Origin: Chloroflexota bacterium
Lineage (GTDB): Bacteria > Chloroflexota > Dehalococcoidia > E44-bin15
DNA: 8,721 nucleotides
NCBI GenBank assembly: GCA_015222405.1
Contig: JADFVG010000011.1
Span: 1 to 8,721 of the forward strand
Direction of reading: 5' to 3'
The notes under the pieces were generated by a model. That model was given only the letters and a program-made list of their open reading frames with translations, had not been told where the DNA came from and ran no database searches. Position 1 is the stretch's first letter. Each line of letters opens with the position of its first letter. The position numbers and the translations under genes are program-made. Below are positions 1 to 5,674 of this stretch, piece after piece.

Positions 1-1
1 A

Positions 2-91
2 GGGGTTGCCGTCTATCCCACGCTTGCGCGGGGGAGCCGTGCCCTGGTGAAACTCGCTCAGTATTACGAGTTCCAAGATAGGGGGGATTAG
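2..91 (+). CDS. C-terminal end of an NDP-forming acyl-CoA synthetase-like protein (partial)
   Basis: Only the last 29 codons and the TAG stop (89-91) are inside the window; the gene enters from the left edge in frame 2. The residues begin GVAVYPTLARGSRAL and continue into a KLAQYYEF-type tail. This resembles the end of ADP-forming acetyl-CoA synthetases and related acyl-CoA synthetases, where a 'G(I/V)PVY.(T/S)..R..RAL..L..Y' segment closes the CoA-binding/ligase part. Members of that family interconvert acyl-CoA and acid with ATP formation or use and are common in fermentative anaerobes. The call rests on a short stretch, so the substrate cannot be given. The open frame and plausible composition make a real gene end likely; the family name is moderately supported. 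Confidence 0.55.
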   Translation, partial: GVAVYPTLARGSRALVKLAQYYEFQDRGD

Positions 92-337
92 CTTCTAAAA
101 GGTGAGATGAGTCCCGACTGTGCTTGCCCCCTTGTAGCGTGTGGCATCGGTTGTGATCGTAGGGTTATCGTGCTCGGCGATGCTTTTTGGCTCAAAGGCT
201 AGCCGTGTATGTCGTCTGCGAAAGTGGGACAGAGAGCGCTCGAGATTAATGGACACCTCAGGTTCCAAAGCGCGGGCTTGCCAAGAGAGAAGGCATCCGG
301 GTAGACCAGGCATACCAATAGGCGATGGAGGATTACT
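92..337. other. Intergenic region without a convincing gene
   Basis: This stretch separates the acyl-CoA synthetase tail from the ABC exporter. It holds a terminator-like hairpin (144-188, listed separately) and the ribosome binding site of the ABC ATPase. A + strand frame is open from a GTG at 141 to a TGA at 339-341, overlapping the ABC start as GTGA. It has no ribosome binding site, overlaps the hairpin, and is Arg-rich without any pattern I recognise, so I do not call it as a gene. No good -35/-10 pair was seen ahead of the ABC operon. Confidence 0.5.
144..188 (+). terminator. Possible rho-independent terminator after the acyl-CoA synthetase
   Basis: GCATCG (144-149) and CGATGC (178-183) form a perfect 6-bp stem followed immediately by TTTTT (184-188). 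It lies about 50 bases after the stop at 91, which is where a terminator would be expected. The loop is 28 bases, long for a classical terminator, and I see only weak internal pairing, so this is tentative. Confidence 0.35.
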
Positions 338-1360
338 GTGAGCGTTATCGTAACTCACCATTTGACCAAGGTCTTCCCTGGCGGCGTCAGAGCAGTTGAC
401 GGCATCGATTTTGAGGTCAACGCCGGTGAGATCTTCGGCTTCCTCGGACCAAACGGCGCTGGCAAGACCACCACCATCAAGATGCTGAACACGCTCATCG
501 AACCCACCTCGGGAACTGCCGTGGTGGCCGGTTTCGACATTTGCAAGAATCCAGCCGAGGTGCGCAAGCGTATCGGATATGTGGCCCAAGACGTGGGTGT
601 GGACGAGCGTGCCACTGGTCGGGAAAACCTGACGCTTTACGGCCACTTTTATCGGCTAGATAGCAAAACGATTAAGAAACGGGTGAAAGAGATATTCGAA
701 CTAGTCGATCTGGCCGGCTACGAGGATAAGATAGTTTCCACCTACTCCGGAGGCATGCGCAAGCGACTCGACATTGCCATGGGCCTTATCCACCGGCCCG
801 AAGTAATCTTTCTCGATGAGCCGACGGCGGGACTTGACCCCCAGACCAGGGTTCGCATCTGGGACTATATCCGCAATCTGGCCAAAGCTATGGGCGTGAC
901 TATTTTTTTGACCACCCACTACATGGAGGAAGCCGACCACCTGGCCGACCGCATTGCCATCATAGACCTGGGCAAGATAATCACCATGGGCACTCCTGAT
1001 GAGCTGAAGCAGTCGATAAGTGGTGATGTGGTTACACTCTCCCTCTTGACAGCCGAGGATGATGACCACAACGAGCTGATGAGACGCACCGAGTCGGCCC
1101 TGTCCGCCGAGCCATTCGTAATTGGAACGCAGGCAGTGGGTGACAAGTTAGCAGTTTACGTGGACAACGGCGAGTCGGCGGTGCCCAGCATAATGCGCCT
1201 TCTTGCTGGCCAAGGCATCGAGGTCGAGACAATATCTATGGCCCGGCCATCACTGGACGATGTCTTTCTTAAGTACACTGGCCGCACGATACGCGCTGAG
1301 GAGGGCACGGCTACCACCTTTGCTCAGATACGACGAAAACGTATTCGGAGGCAGCAATGA
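338..1360 (+). CDS. ABC transporter ATP-binding protein, DrrA-type exporter family
   Basis: Cytoplasmic ATPase subunit of a two-component exporter; with the next gene it would power efflux of a hydrophobic compound (drug, antibiotic or lipid). The 340-residue length fits the DrrA/daunorubicin-resistance family. Visible motifs: Walker A GPNGAGKTT (37-45), Q-loop Gln84, signature YSGGM (136-140), Walker B VIFLDE (156-161), switch His194 in TTHYMEEAD. The C-terminal extension ends with PSLDDVFLKYTG (about 304-315), the hallmark of this subfamily. The GTG start at 338 is chosen because GGAGG (327-331) sits 6 bases upstream and MSVIVTHHLTK is the expected N-terminus. Its stop overlaps the permease start by four bases (ATGA, 1357-1360), so the two are translationally coupled. 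The basic tail (RRKRIRRQQ) is not conserved in the family. Substrate cannot be told from sequence. Confidence 0.95.
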   Translation: MSVIVTHHLTKVFPGGVRAVDGIDFEVNAGEIFGFLGPNGAGKTTTIKMLNTLIEPTSGTAVVAGFDICKNPAEVRKRIGYVAQDVGVDERATGRENLTLYGHFYRLDSKTIKKRVKEIFELVDLAGYEDKIVSTYSGGMRKRLDIAMGLIHRPEVIFLDEPTAGLDPQTRVRIWDYIRNLAKAMGVTIFLTTHYMEEADHLADRIAIIDLGKIITMGTPDELKQSISGDVVTLSLLTAEDDDHNELMRRTESALSAEPFVIGTQAVGDKLAVYVDNGESAVPSIMRLLAGQGIEVETISMARPSLDDVFLKYTGRTIRAEEGTATTFAQIRRKRIRRQQ

Positions 1361-2124
1361 ACCTTGTAGCCGATACCTGGTTTCAGATTCAACGTCACAT
1401 CAGGACACAGTTTCGCATGCCGGTATGGATATTCGTCAACCTCTTCCAGCCTATAGTGTGGCTGGTGCTCTTCACTCAGGTCTTCAAGTCATTGTCCGAT
1501 ATGCCTGGCTTAGGCGGCACCAGCTATCTCCAGTTCTTCGCCCCCGGCGTGGTGGTGATGACGGTGATGTTCGGCTCTGCCTGGGCAGGCATGGGCATGC
1601 TACACGATATAGATATGGGCATACTATCCAAAATGCTAGCCACACCTGCGACCCGGGGGTCGATTATAATGAGCCGCGTCATTGCCTCTATGGTGATGCT
1701 CATCGTTCAAGCGCTGATAATCTTTACCATTGCCGTTATAATGGGGGTAGATCTGGCAACCGGTGTGCCCGGGGTCCTCCTTACCATACTTCTTGTCTCA
1801 ATGCTCGGGCTAGGATTTGCCGCCTTCTCCAACGGGCTTGCGCTTCTATTGAGGCGAGAAGAACCACTTATCGGCGTTATCACCTTTGCTACACTGCCGA
1901 TAATGTTCCTCTCGTCGACCATGATGCCGGCTGACTTGCTGCCCGGCTGGCTTGACACAGTAAGGCATTTCAACCCCGTGGACTACGCGGTAGTTGGCGT
2001 GCGCGGCTTGGTCATGGATGGATACATATGGTCCGACTTGTGGCGCTCGCTGGTGGTATTGTTCGGCTGGGCCGCGTTGGGCACGGCATTTGGCACCATG
2101 ATGTTTCGTGCCAAGGCAGAATAA
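1357..2124 (+). CDS. ABC-2 type transporter permease, DrrB-like
   Basis: Membrane subunit partnering the ATPase just upstream. The protein has 255 residues and about six hydrophobic segments (roughly 23-41, 58-80, 103-129, 137-160, 170-190, 228-250), the normal ABC-2 permease layout. The stretch MFLSSTMMPADLLPGWL (183-199), followed by HFNPVDYAV (204-212), is the typical ABC-2 signature between the fifth segment and the last one. The ATG at 1357 is preceded by GGAGG (1347-1351) and overlaps the ATPase stop, so the pair is one operon. No extra domain or accessory periplasmic protein is encoded nearby, consistent with a simple DrrAB-type exporter built from dimers of each subunit. No T-rich terminator is obvious between its stop and the cold-shock promoter 25 bases later. 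Confidence 0.92.
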   Translation: MNLVADTWFQIQRHIRTQFRMPVWIFVNLFQPIVWLVLFTQVFKSLSDMPGLGGTSYLQFFAPGVVVMTVMFGSAWAGMGMLHDIDMGILSKMLATPATRGSIIMSRVIASMVMLIVQALIIFTIAVIMGVDLATGVPGVLLTILLVSMLGLGFAAFSNGLALLLRREEPLIGVITFATLPIMFLSSTMMPADLLPGWLDTVRHFNPVDYAVVGVRGLVMDGYIWSDLWRSLVVLFGWAALGTAFGTMMFRAKAE

Positions 2125-2149
2125 ATATCCAGTTAATGCCCCTCTCAGG

Positions 2150-2178
2150 TTGACAGCAGATAAAGGTCGGTATATACT
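2150..2178 (+). promoter_or_regulatory. Near-consensus sigma70-type promoter for the cold-shock gene
   Basis: TTGACA at 2150-2155 and TATACT at 2173-2178 are separated by exactly 17 bases. The -35 is perfect and the -10 matches at five of six positions. Transcription would begin near 2185 and give a leader of about 87 bases before the ATG at 2272. It is the best promoter match in the window. Confidence 0.8.
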
Positions 2179-2197
2179 TTTTTCGCAGTAAGTCGTC

Positions 2198-2233
2198 TGC
2201 GCCTGAGCGACAAAGTGAGCTTAGTCAGGCGCA
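2198..2233 (+). promoter_or_regulatory. 9-bp leader hairpin upstream of the cold-shock gene
   Basis: TGCGCCTGA (2198-2206) pairs perfectly with TCAGGCGCA (2225-2233) around an 18-base loop. It lies wholly in the predicted 5' leader and has no T-tract behind it, so it is not a terminator. Known cold-shock mRNAs (cspA of E. coli) use structured leaders that refold with temperature; whether this one does is inference. Confidence 0.5.
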
Positions 2234-2271
2234 CTAAGAGAGGCTGGCGCAAACTAGAAAGGTTATCACGT

Positions 2272-2484
2272 ATGGCTAAGGGTACTATCAGGAGGCTGAT
2301 TTCTGACCGTGGCTACGGCTTCATCGCGACAGAGGAAGGACAGGACCTCTTCTTCCACCGCAATGACCTGCAGGGGGTAGACTACGAGTCGCTCGCAGAA
2401 GGACAAGCGGTCGAGTTTGAGGTAACACGCACAGCCAAAGGGATGAATGCAGCGAATGTCAGACTCGCTGGTGAGAGTAGCTAG
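2272..2484 (+). CDS. Cold-shock domain protein (CspA family)
   Basis: A 70-residue single cold-shock domain that binds single-stranded RNA/DNA in the cytoplasm and usually acts as an RNA chaperone. The RNP1 equivalent is RGYGFI (13-18) and the RNP2 equivalent is DLFFH (25-29). The usual opening KGTVKWFN is KGTIRRLI here, so the first surface aromatic (Trp/Phe) is missing; this variant is one I associate with Chloroflexota-type proteins, from memory. The start at ATG 2272 is preferred: it gives the canonical N-terminus MAKGTI and has GAAAGG (2257-2262) upstream. A GTG at 2215 is in frame but lies inside the leader hairpin, has no ribosome binding site and would add 19 unrelated residues. It is expressed alone from the promoter at 2150. 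Confidence 0.92.
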   Translation: MAKGTIRRLISDRGYGFIATEEGQDLFFHRNDLQGVDYESLAEGQAVEFEVTRTAKGMNAANVRLAGESS

Positions 2485-2541
2485 CATCGGCAAGTAACTC
2501 TTTAACCCCTACTAAGTTACCTGGGTGCGGTCCTAGTCCCA

Positions 2542-2628
2542 CTAGATCTTCTTGATGAAAGACCTCAGGGAAGCTTTTTGTTCAATGAAAGTGCCCCGGG
2601 CTGATACTTCTTTGAGGTCTTGCTCGAG
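2542..2628 (-). pseudogene. C-terminal fragment of a serine site-specific recombinase (minus strand remnant)
   Basis: Read on the minus strand, the bases from 2628 down to a TAG at 2544-2542 encode 28 residues ending GTFIEQKASLRSFIKKI. Large serine recombinases and related resolvase-family proteins often end with a segment of the form 'L...L..G...EQKAFLRSFIK.I.V', which is the basis for the call. The homology stops at the CTCGAG at 2623-2628; beyond it the minus strand is simply the complement of the S9 peptidase fragment. What remains is therefore only a C-terminal scrap without catalytic or DNA-binding domains. The stop falls right after KKI, earlier than in intact proteins. Its presence suggests that a recombinase-bearing element once sat here. 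Confidence 0.45.
2545..2566 (+). repeat. 22-base direct repeat, copy 1
   Basis: The 22 bases starting GATCTTCTTGATGAAA and ending GACCTC recur exactly at 5458-5479 in the same orientation. On the minus strand both copies encode RSFIKKI, the end of the recombinase-like fragment. A second shared 10-mer, CTTGCTCGAG, follows each copy (2619-2628 and 5640-5649), so the two sites are related by more than this one match. The repeats flank the S9 fragment, broken tRNA and AAA+/VWA genes. Confidence 0.75.
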
Positions 2629-2829
2629 TCGCGCTACCTGGATCGGCTCATCGGTCCGTATCCTGAACGCCGCGATCTCTACCGGGAACGCTCGCCGATC
2701 AACTTCGTCGAGCGCCTCTCGTGTCCGGTGATCTTCTTTCAGGGACTTGAGGACAAGATTGTCCCACCCAACCAGGCGGAGATGATGGTCGAGGCAATCT
2801 CCCTTGAATCTTACGCTCCATCCTGCTAA
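2620..2829 (+). pseudogene. Fragment of an S9 family (prolyl oligopeptidase-like) peptidase
   Basis: About 60 codons, beginning around 2626 with ESRYLDRLIGPYPERRDLY and running through CPVIFFQGLEDKIVPPNQAE, match the C-terminal catalytic domain of S9 serine peptidases (acylaminoacyl peptidase/DPP-like). The catalytic Asp of the 'G..D..VP' motif is present in GLEDKIVPP, but the nucleophilic Ser domain upstream and the catalytic His near the C-terminus are both absent. Intact proteins are roughly 600-700 residues. Upstream the frame is closed by a TGA at 2602-2604. Downstream homology stops near codon VEA (about 2795), and nine unrelated codons lead to a TAA at 2827-2829. There is no ribosome binding site. 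It is a debris piece cut at both ends, with the left cut at the CTCGAG shared with the recombinase fragment. Confidence 0.75.
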
Positions 2830-2832
2830 ACT
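2804..2832 (+). promoter_or_regulatory. Promoter of the (broken) tRNA-Ala, now reading into the AAA+/VWA genes
   Basis: TTGAAT (2804-2809) and TAAACT (2827-2832) are 17 bases apart, each matching the sigma70 consensus at four of six positions. The tRNA 5' end begins at 2842, 9 bases after the -10 hexamer, which is where a tRNA transcript should start. No other promoter candidate was seen ahead of the AAA+ gene, so this one probably now drives that operon. Confidence 0.45.
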
Positions 2833-2841
2833 TTAACAGAT

Positions 2842-2883
2842 GGGGCTATAGCTCAATTGGGAGAGTGCTTGACTGGCAGTCAA
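2842..2883 (+). pseudogene. 5' half of tRNA-Ala(GGC), truncated after the anticodon loop
   Basis: GGGGCTA (2842-2848) is a typical tRNA-Ala acceptor strand, with G3 as needed for the G3:U70 identity pair. It is followed by TA, a D-stem GCTC/GAGT (2851-2854, 2863-2866), a D-loop AATTGGGA with the conserved A14 and GG, and an anticodon stem CTTGA (2868-2872). The loop CTGGCAG (2873-2879) gives anticodon GGC. The 3' side of the stem pairs for four bases (TCAA, 2880-2883), then departs: the fifth position is A instead of G, and no variable loop, T-arm, 3' acceptor strand or CCA follows. I found no matching 3' half elsewhere in the window. The break is therefore at the end of the anticodon arm, and the remnant cannot be a working tRNA. 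Confidence 0.8.
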
Positions 2884-2921
2884 ACATTATGCCCTCTGCG
2901 CCAAGGTCGAGGCGGATGGAA

Positions 2922-3782
2922 ATGGGTGATAATAAGGCTAAGCGGCCCAAAGCTGCTAAACCTAAAGTAATTGTTGGGACATTTAGACCTAAAAAGTTCG
3001 CTGACCACACTAACTCCCCTTATCTGATCAAGGACGAGCCTCCTTCATACTATCCACGGCACATTGGTGGGACACTTGATACCATCATTATCGAGAACGC
3101 AGTCCGGGACCGGGGAAATATCCTGCTCATTGGTGAAACTGGCACCGGCAAATCTCATGTTCTGCGACTAACTGCCTACAGGTTGGGTCTTCCTTATGTC
3201 AGGGTTCAGCTTTATGATGCCATAAGTCCTGAGGATTTGTTTGGTTCCTGGATTCCTTCGGGAAAAGGGGGATTTGCTTGGCAGGATGGTGTTCTTACCC
3301 ACTTCATGAGGCATGGAGGGATGTTCGTGGCTGATGAGTTGAATGGTGCGAAACCAGGAATGAATTTTGTGTTCCATTCAATCACAGACTATGAGCGAAG
3401 GATGACACTGACGCAGAAGGATGGTGAGGTTATCTATGCTCATCCTGACTTCGTTTTCTGTGCCACAATGAATCCTGAATATGAGGGAACGAAGCCTCTC
3501 AACAAAGCTCTGTTCGACCGATTTGGTGTTGTGCTGGAGTACGATGGGAATCCTGCCATCAAGAAAATGTTTCCTCCTGAATTGGTTAACTTCAAGGAGA
3601 AAATTGACGAGGCACTTAGGGCAGGAGAACTTGAGGGTGTGTGCTCTATTCGAGGACTTCAACAGTATATGAGAAATGCGGAGCTATTTGGGAAAGATGT
3701 GGCCAAGAGGATCCTCATCCAGAAGTTTGAGGGCATTGGTAAAGAGGCCGTTGCTGACATAATGGAGGCAGTTGGCCTGTGA
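2922..3782 (+). CDS. MoxR-type AAA+ ATPase (CbbQ/NorQ/CobS-like)
   Basis: An AAA+ ATPase that in this family works with a VWA partner to remodel a target complex or help insert a metal. Length is 286 residues from the chosen start. Motifs: Walker A GETGTGKS (71-78), Walker B MFVADE (134-139), sensor-1 Asn184 in ATMNP, arginine finger Arg200 in LFDRF, and a sensor-2-like Arg244 in CSIRGLQQY. The Lys-rich N-terminus before residue 20 looks unstructured. Start choice: ATG 2922 has GAGGCGG (2909-2915) in front. ATG 2916 and ATG 2889 are alternatives, while the in-frame GTG at 2865 lies inside the tRNA remnant and is rejected. Its stop overlaps the next gene as GTGA (3779-3782), so the pair is coupled. 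The substrate is not shown by the context. Confidence 0.9.
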   Translation: MGDNKAKRPKAAKPKVIVGTFRPKKFADHTNSPYLIKDEPPSYYPRHIGGTLDTIIIENAVRDRGNILLIGETGTGKSHVLRLTAYRLGLPYVRVQLYDAISPEDLFGSWIPSGKGGFAWQDGVLTHFMRHGGMFVADELNGAKPGMNFVFHSITDYERRMTLTQKDGEVIYAHPDFVFCATMNPEYEGTKPLNKALFDRFGVVLEYDGNPAIKKMFPPELVNFKEKIDEALRAGELEGVCSIRGLQQYMRNAELFGKDVAKRILIQKFEGIGKEAVADIMEAVGL

Positions 3783-5380
3783 AAGAGCAAGCCGTTATTA
3801 AGAACCTGGAATCGGTTCGCAGAATCATAAATCGAGCTCTGTCTGGCCAGAGTACGGTAGTCAAGATTGGGCGTTTTTACCATTTTCCCTCCCCTGCCGC
3901 AACCGACGGGAGAGACATACAGCTTAACACAGTCTTCCCCAATAGCGATAAACTCCCCCTGAACGAAAAGTGCGCTGTTTGGAAAGGATTGAATTACCAT
4001 GCGCTTGCGCATATCCTGTTCACAGAGAATACATTTAAACTGCGGGGAAACGAGAGAGTAGCCTTCGATATTCTTGAGGATGCCAGAATTGAGTGGTTAA
4101 TGAGCTATGTTTTCCCCGGAACACGGAAGTATTTCGTCAATAATCTTGTGAAGATGAGATTGAATGACCCGATACTTCTATGGGGGCGAAGATATCTGCT
4201 TCCGATCAAGGTTAGAGAGCCCAATATTCCACGGAGGGCTCTCGAGATTATCGATGATTTCATAGTGTCTCAGACTTTGGAAGAGAGAGAGAATCTTGCA
4301 AGGGAATTCGTATCCCTAACTTTACTTAGCGATATATCTCGCAGGCTTGCTGGTGATATTGAAAATCTTGGCAAGGCACGCATCGAAAAAGTGCCAGCGG
4401 ACGAGTCGCTTGAGAGAGAAGTCAAAGATGCCATTGAAGACTTCCAGAAGAAAACTGCTGAGGATAAGATCGAGGAGATGTTAAAGGAAGCAGAGCAATC
4501 TGAGGCATCAGCCGATGCTGGTGAAGCCGCAGTGGATCAGGACATCACCAGTGTTTATGATAGTTTAGAGGCTGCTGTTGAAGCGGAAGAACTCAAGAAA
4601 GATTTGGAAGATGCTATCGAACCCCAGGTGGAGGGGAGAAAATTCTCCAAATTCGGCACCACTGAGATCAAGGAATATAAGGTTCAACCGGATCCTGTTC
4701 TAGTGCGGCAATTATACCAGATATTCAACAGGGCAAGAATTTCCACTGGGAGCTATTATGAGAAAAGACTGCTTGCTGGCAGAATTGATCCTCGGGAAGC
4801 CATGAGGCATTCTTGGAATGGCAATCCCAGGATTTTCAAGAGATTTGAGGAAGACCAACTTGATGAGGCAAAGCTGGCTCTTGCCTTGGTGATGGACAAG
4901 TCTGGGTCAATGTCCACCACAGACCCCGAAGAAATAACCAAAAAAGCAGGCAGTGCCCTTGCTTGGGCAGCTACCAAAGCAGGATTTGAGGTCATGGTTC
5001 TAGCATTTGATGGCCGCTGTCATGTTGTCAAAGCGCCACACGAGAGAGGATATAGGGATTATGATTACGGTGGGGGAACGAATCCAACTCGAGCATTGCT
5101 GAGAGCCGAAGGGTTTCTCAAAGAGTCCACCCATTCTCCCATTCTAATCTTAATATCAGATGGAGAATTTGATCAGTCTGCTTATCAGAAGCTCAATGAG
5201 ATAGCTAAGAGACTTGGTTCTGTATATGTCATAGCTGTGGGGTGGCGCTTAGACCAATGGGAGACGGCGAAGATCAAGCCCAGGCCTATAAATAATGTTC
5301 GAGAGCTTACCAAAGTAATCAAGGAGATAATCGAGGAAGAAGAGAAAAAGAAAGTCAGAGAGATGGGGAGAGTGTGGTGA
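3779..5380 (+). CDS. VWA domain protein with CobT-like architecture, partner of the AAA+ ATPase
   Basis: A 533-residue soluble protein. Its C-terminal third is a von Willebrand A domain with an intact MIDAS: DKSGS (373-377), a distal Thr434 in GGGTNP and Asp461 in LISDGEFD. It should bind a divalent metal and mediate contact with the AAA+ partner or target. The N-terminal part has LNYHALAHILFT (71-82) and later ILEDARIE (98-105). In CobT-like and phage VWA relatives these positions commonly read HExxH plus 'N..EDxR.E', a zinc-protease-like pair; here the Glu is Ala (HALAH, 74-78), so hydrolytic activity is unlikely. An acidic, charged linker with coiled-coil character spans about 205-285. The GTG at 3779 overlaps the ATPase stop and has GGAGG (3764-3768) upstream. 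Related pairs include CobS/CobT, NorQ/NorD, CbbQ/CbbO and the MoxR-vWA conflict systems; none can be singled out here. Confidence 0.88.
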   Translation: MKEQAVIKNLESVRRIINRALSGQSTVVKIGRFYHFPSPAATDGRDIQLNTVFPNSDKLPLNEKCAVWKGLNYHALAHILFTENTFKLRGNERVAFDILEDARIEWLMSYVFPGTRKYFVNNLVKMRLNDPILLWGRRYLLPIKVREPNIPRRALEIIDDFIVSQTLEERENLAREFVSLTLLSDISRRLAGDIENLGKARIEKVPADESLEREVKDAIEDFQKKTAEDKIEEMLKEAEQSEASADAGEAAVDQDITSVYDSLEAAVEAEELKKDLEDAIEPQVEGRKFSKFGTTEIKEYKVQPDPVLVRQLYQIFNRARISTGSYYEKRLLAGRIDPREAMRHSWNGNPRIFKRFEEDQLDEAKLALALVMDKSGSMSTTDPEEITKKAGSALAWAATKAGFEVMVLAFDGRCHVVKAPHERGYRDYDYGGGTNPTRALLRAEGFLKESTHSPILILISDGEFDQSAYQKLNEIAKRLGSVYVIAVGWRLDQWETAKIKPRPINNVRELTKVIKEIIEEEEKKKVREMGRVW

Positions 5381-5457
5381 GAGAAAAGTCTAATAATGGC
5401 AAGGATTTCGACAACCAGAAAAGGAAACAATCTTGCCACCTGACCCGCCTCAGACTT

Positions 5458-5479
5458 GATCTTCTTGATGAAAGACCTC
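5458..5479 (+). repeat. 22-base direct repeat, copy 2
   Basis: Exact second copy of the sequence at 2545-2566, same orientation, 78 bases after the VWA stop codon. The following shared 10-mer CTTGCTCGAG lies at 5640-5649, so the spacing between the two shared blocks is longer here (about 160 bases against about 50 in copy 1). A short 'ATGAAAG..CCCC' string ahead of the 10-mer is also common to both. Confidence 0.75.
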
Positions 5480-5530
5480 CCTCGCCCTTCCCACCGAGAC
5501 AACTGCTGCGGGTCAGAGGTTGCGCCTCTC

Positions 5531-5559
5531 TTGACAGCTAGCAAGTGCCGTGCTACGTT
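5531..5559 (+). promoter_or_regulatory. Possible promoter upstream of the M20 gene
   Basis: A perfect TTGACA (5531-5536) is followed after 17 bases by TACGTT (5554-5559). The -35 is ideal but the -10 matches only at three of six positions. A transcript from here would pass the terminator-like structure at 5618-5674 before reaching the M20 start. Confidence 0.3.
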
Positions 5560-5617
5560 CTTCGCACAGGGGTCGCGCAGGAGAATAGAGAGACCTCTAG
5601 TGCCAGCTCTTTGCTCC

Positions 5618-5674
5618 GCCTCAAATGGTATGAAAGCCCCTTGCTCGAGCTCAGCTTGATGAGGCAGCCTTTTT
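5618..5674 (+). terminator. Weak terminator-like structure between the VWA and M20 genes
   Basis: GCCTCA (5618-5623) pairs with TGAGGC (5660-5665), with an inner AAGC/GCTT pairing, and TTTTT follows at 5670-5674. The loop is long and the T-run starts four bases after the stem, so efficiency is doubtful. It may end transcription from the AAA+/VWA operon. Confidence 0.25.

Noticed and set aside
95..646. Minus-strand frame of 183 codons
   Set aside because: Nearly half of it is antisense to the conserved ABC ATPase N-terminus, and it shows no recognisable motifs.
1203..1934. + strand frame of 243 codons overlapping the ABC genes
   Set aside because: It is out of frame with the permease, whose signature is clear, and its composition is unlike a real protein.
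2494..2520. Inverted repeat GTAACT/AGTTAC after the cold-shock gene as a terminator
   Set aside because: The stem is only six A/T-rich pairs, has a 15-base loop and no T-tract after it.
2559..2621. AAGACCTCA/TGAGGTCTT inverted repeat as a transposon end or terminator
   Set aside because: Nine bases with a 45-base loop, inside recombinase debris, with no T-run or target duplication. It may be chance.
2865..2921. Upstream GTG/ATG starts for the AAA+ gene (2865, 2889, 2916)
   Set aside because: The 2865 start lies within the tRNA remnant and has no ribosome site. ATG 2922 is best placed after GAGGCGG; 2916 and 2889 remain possible but weaker.
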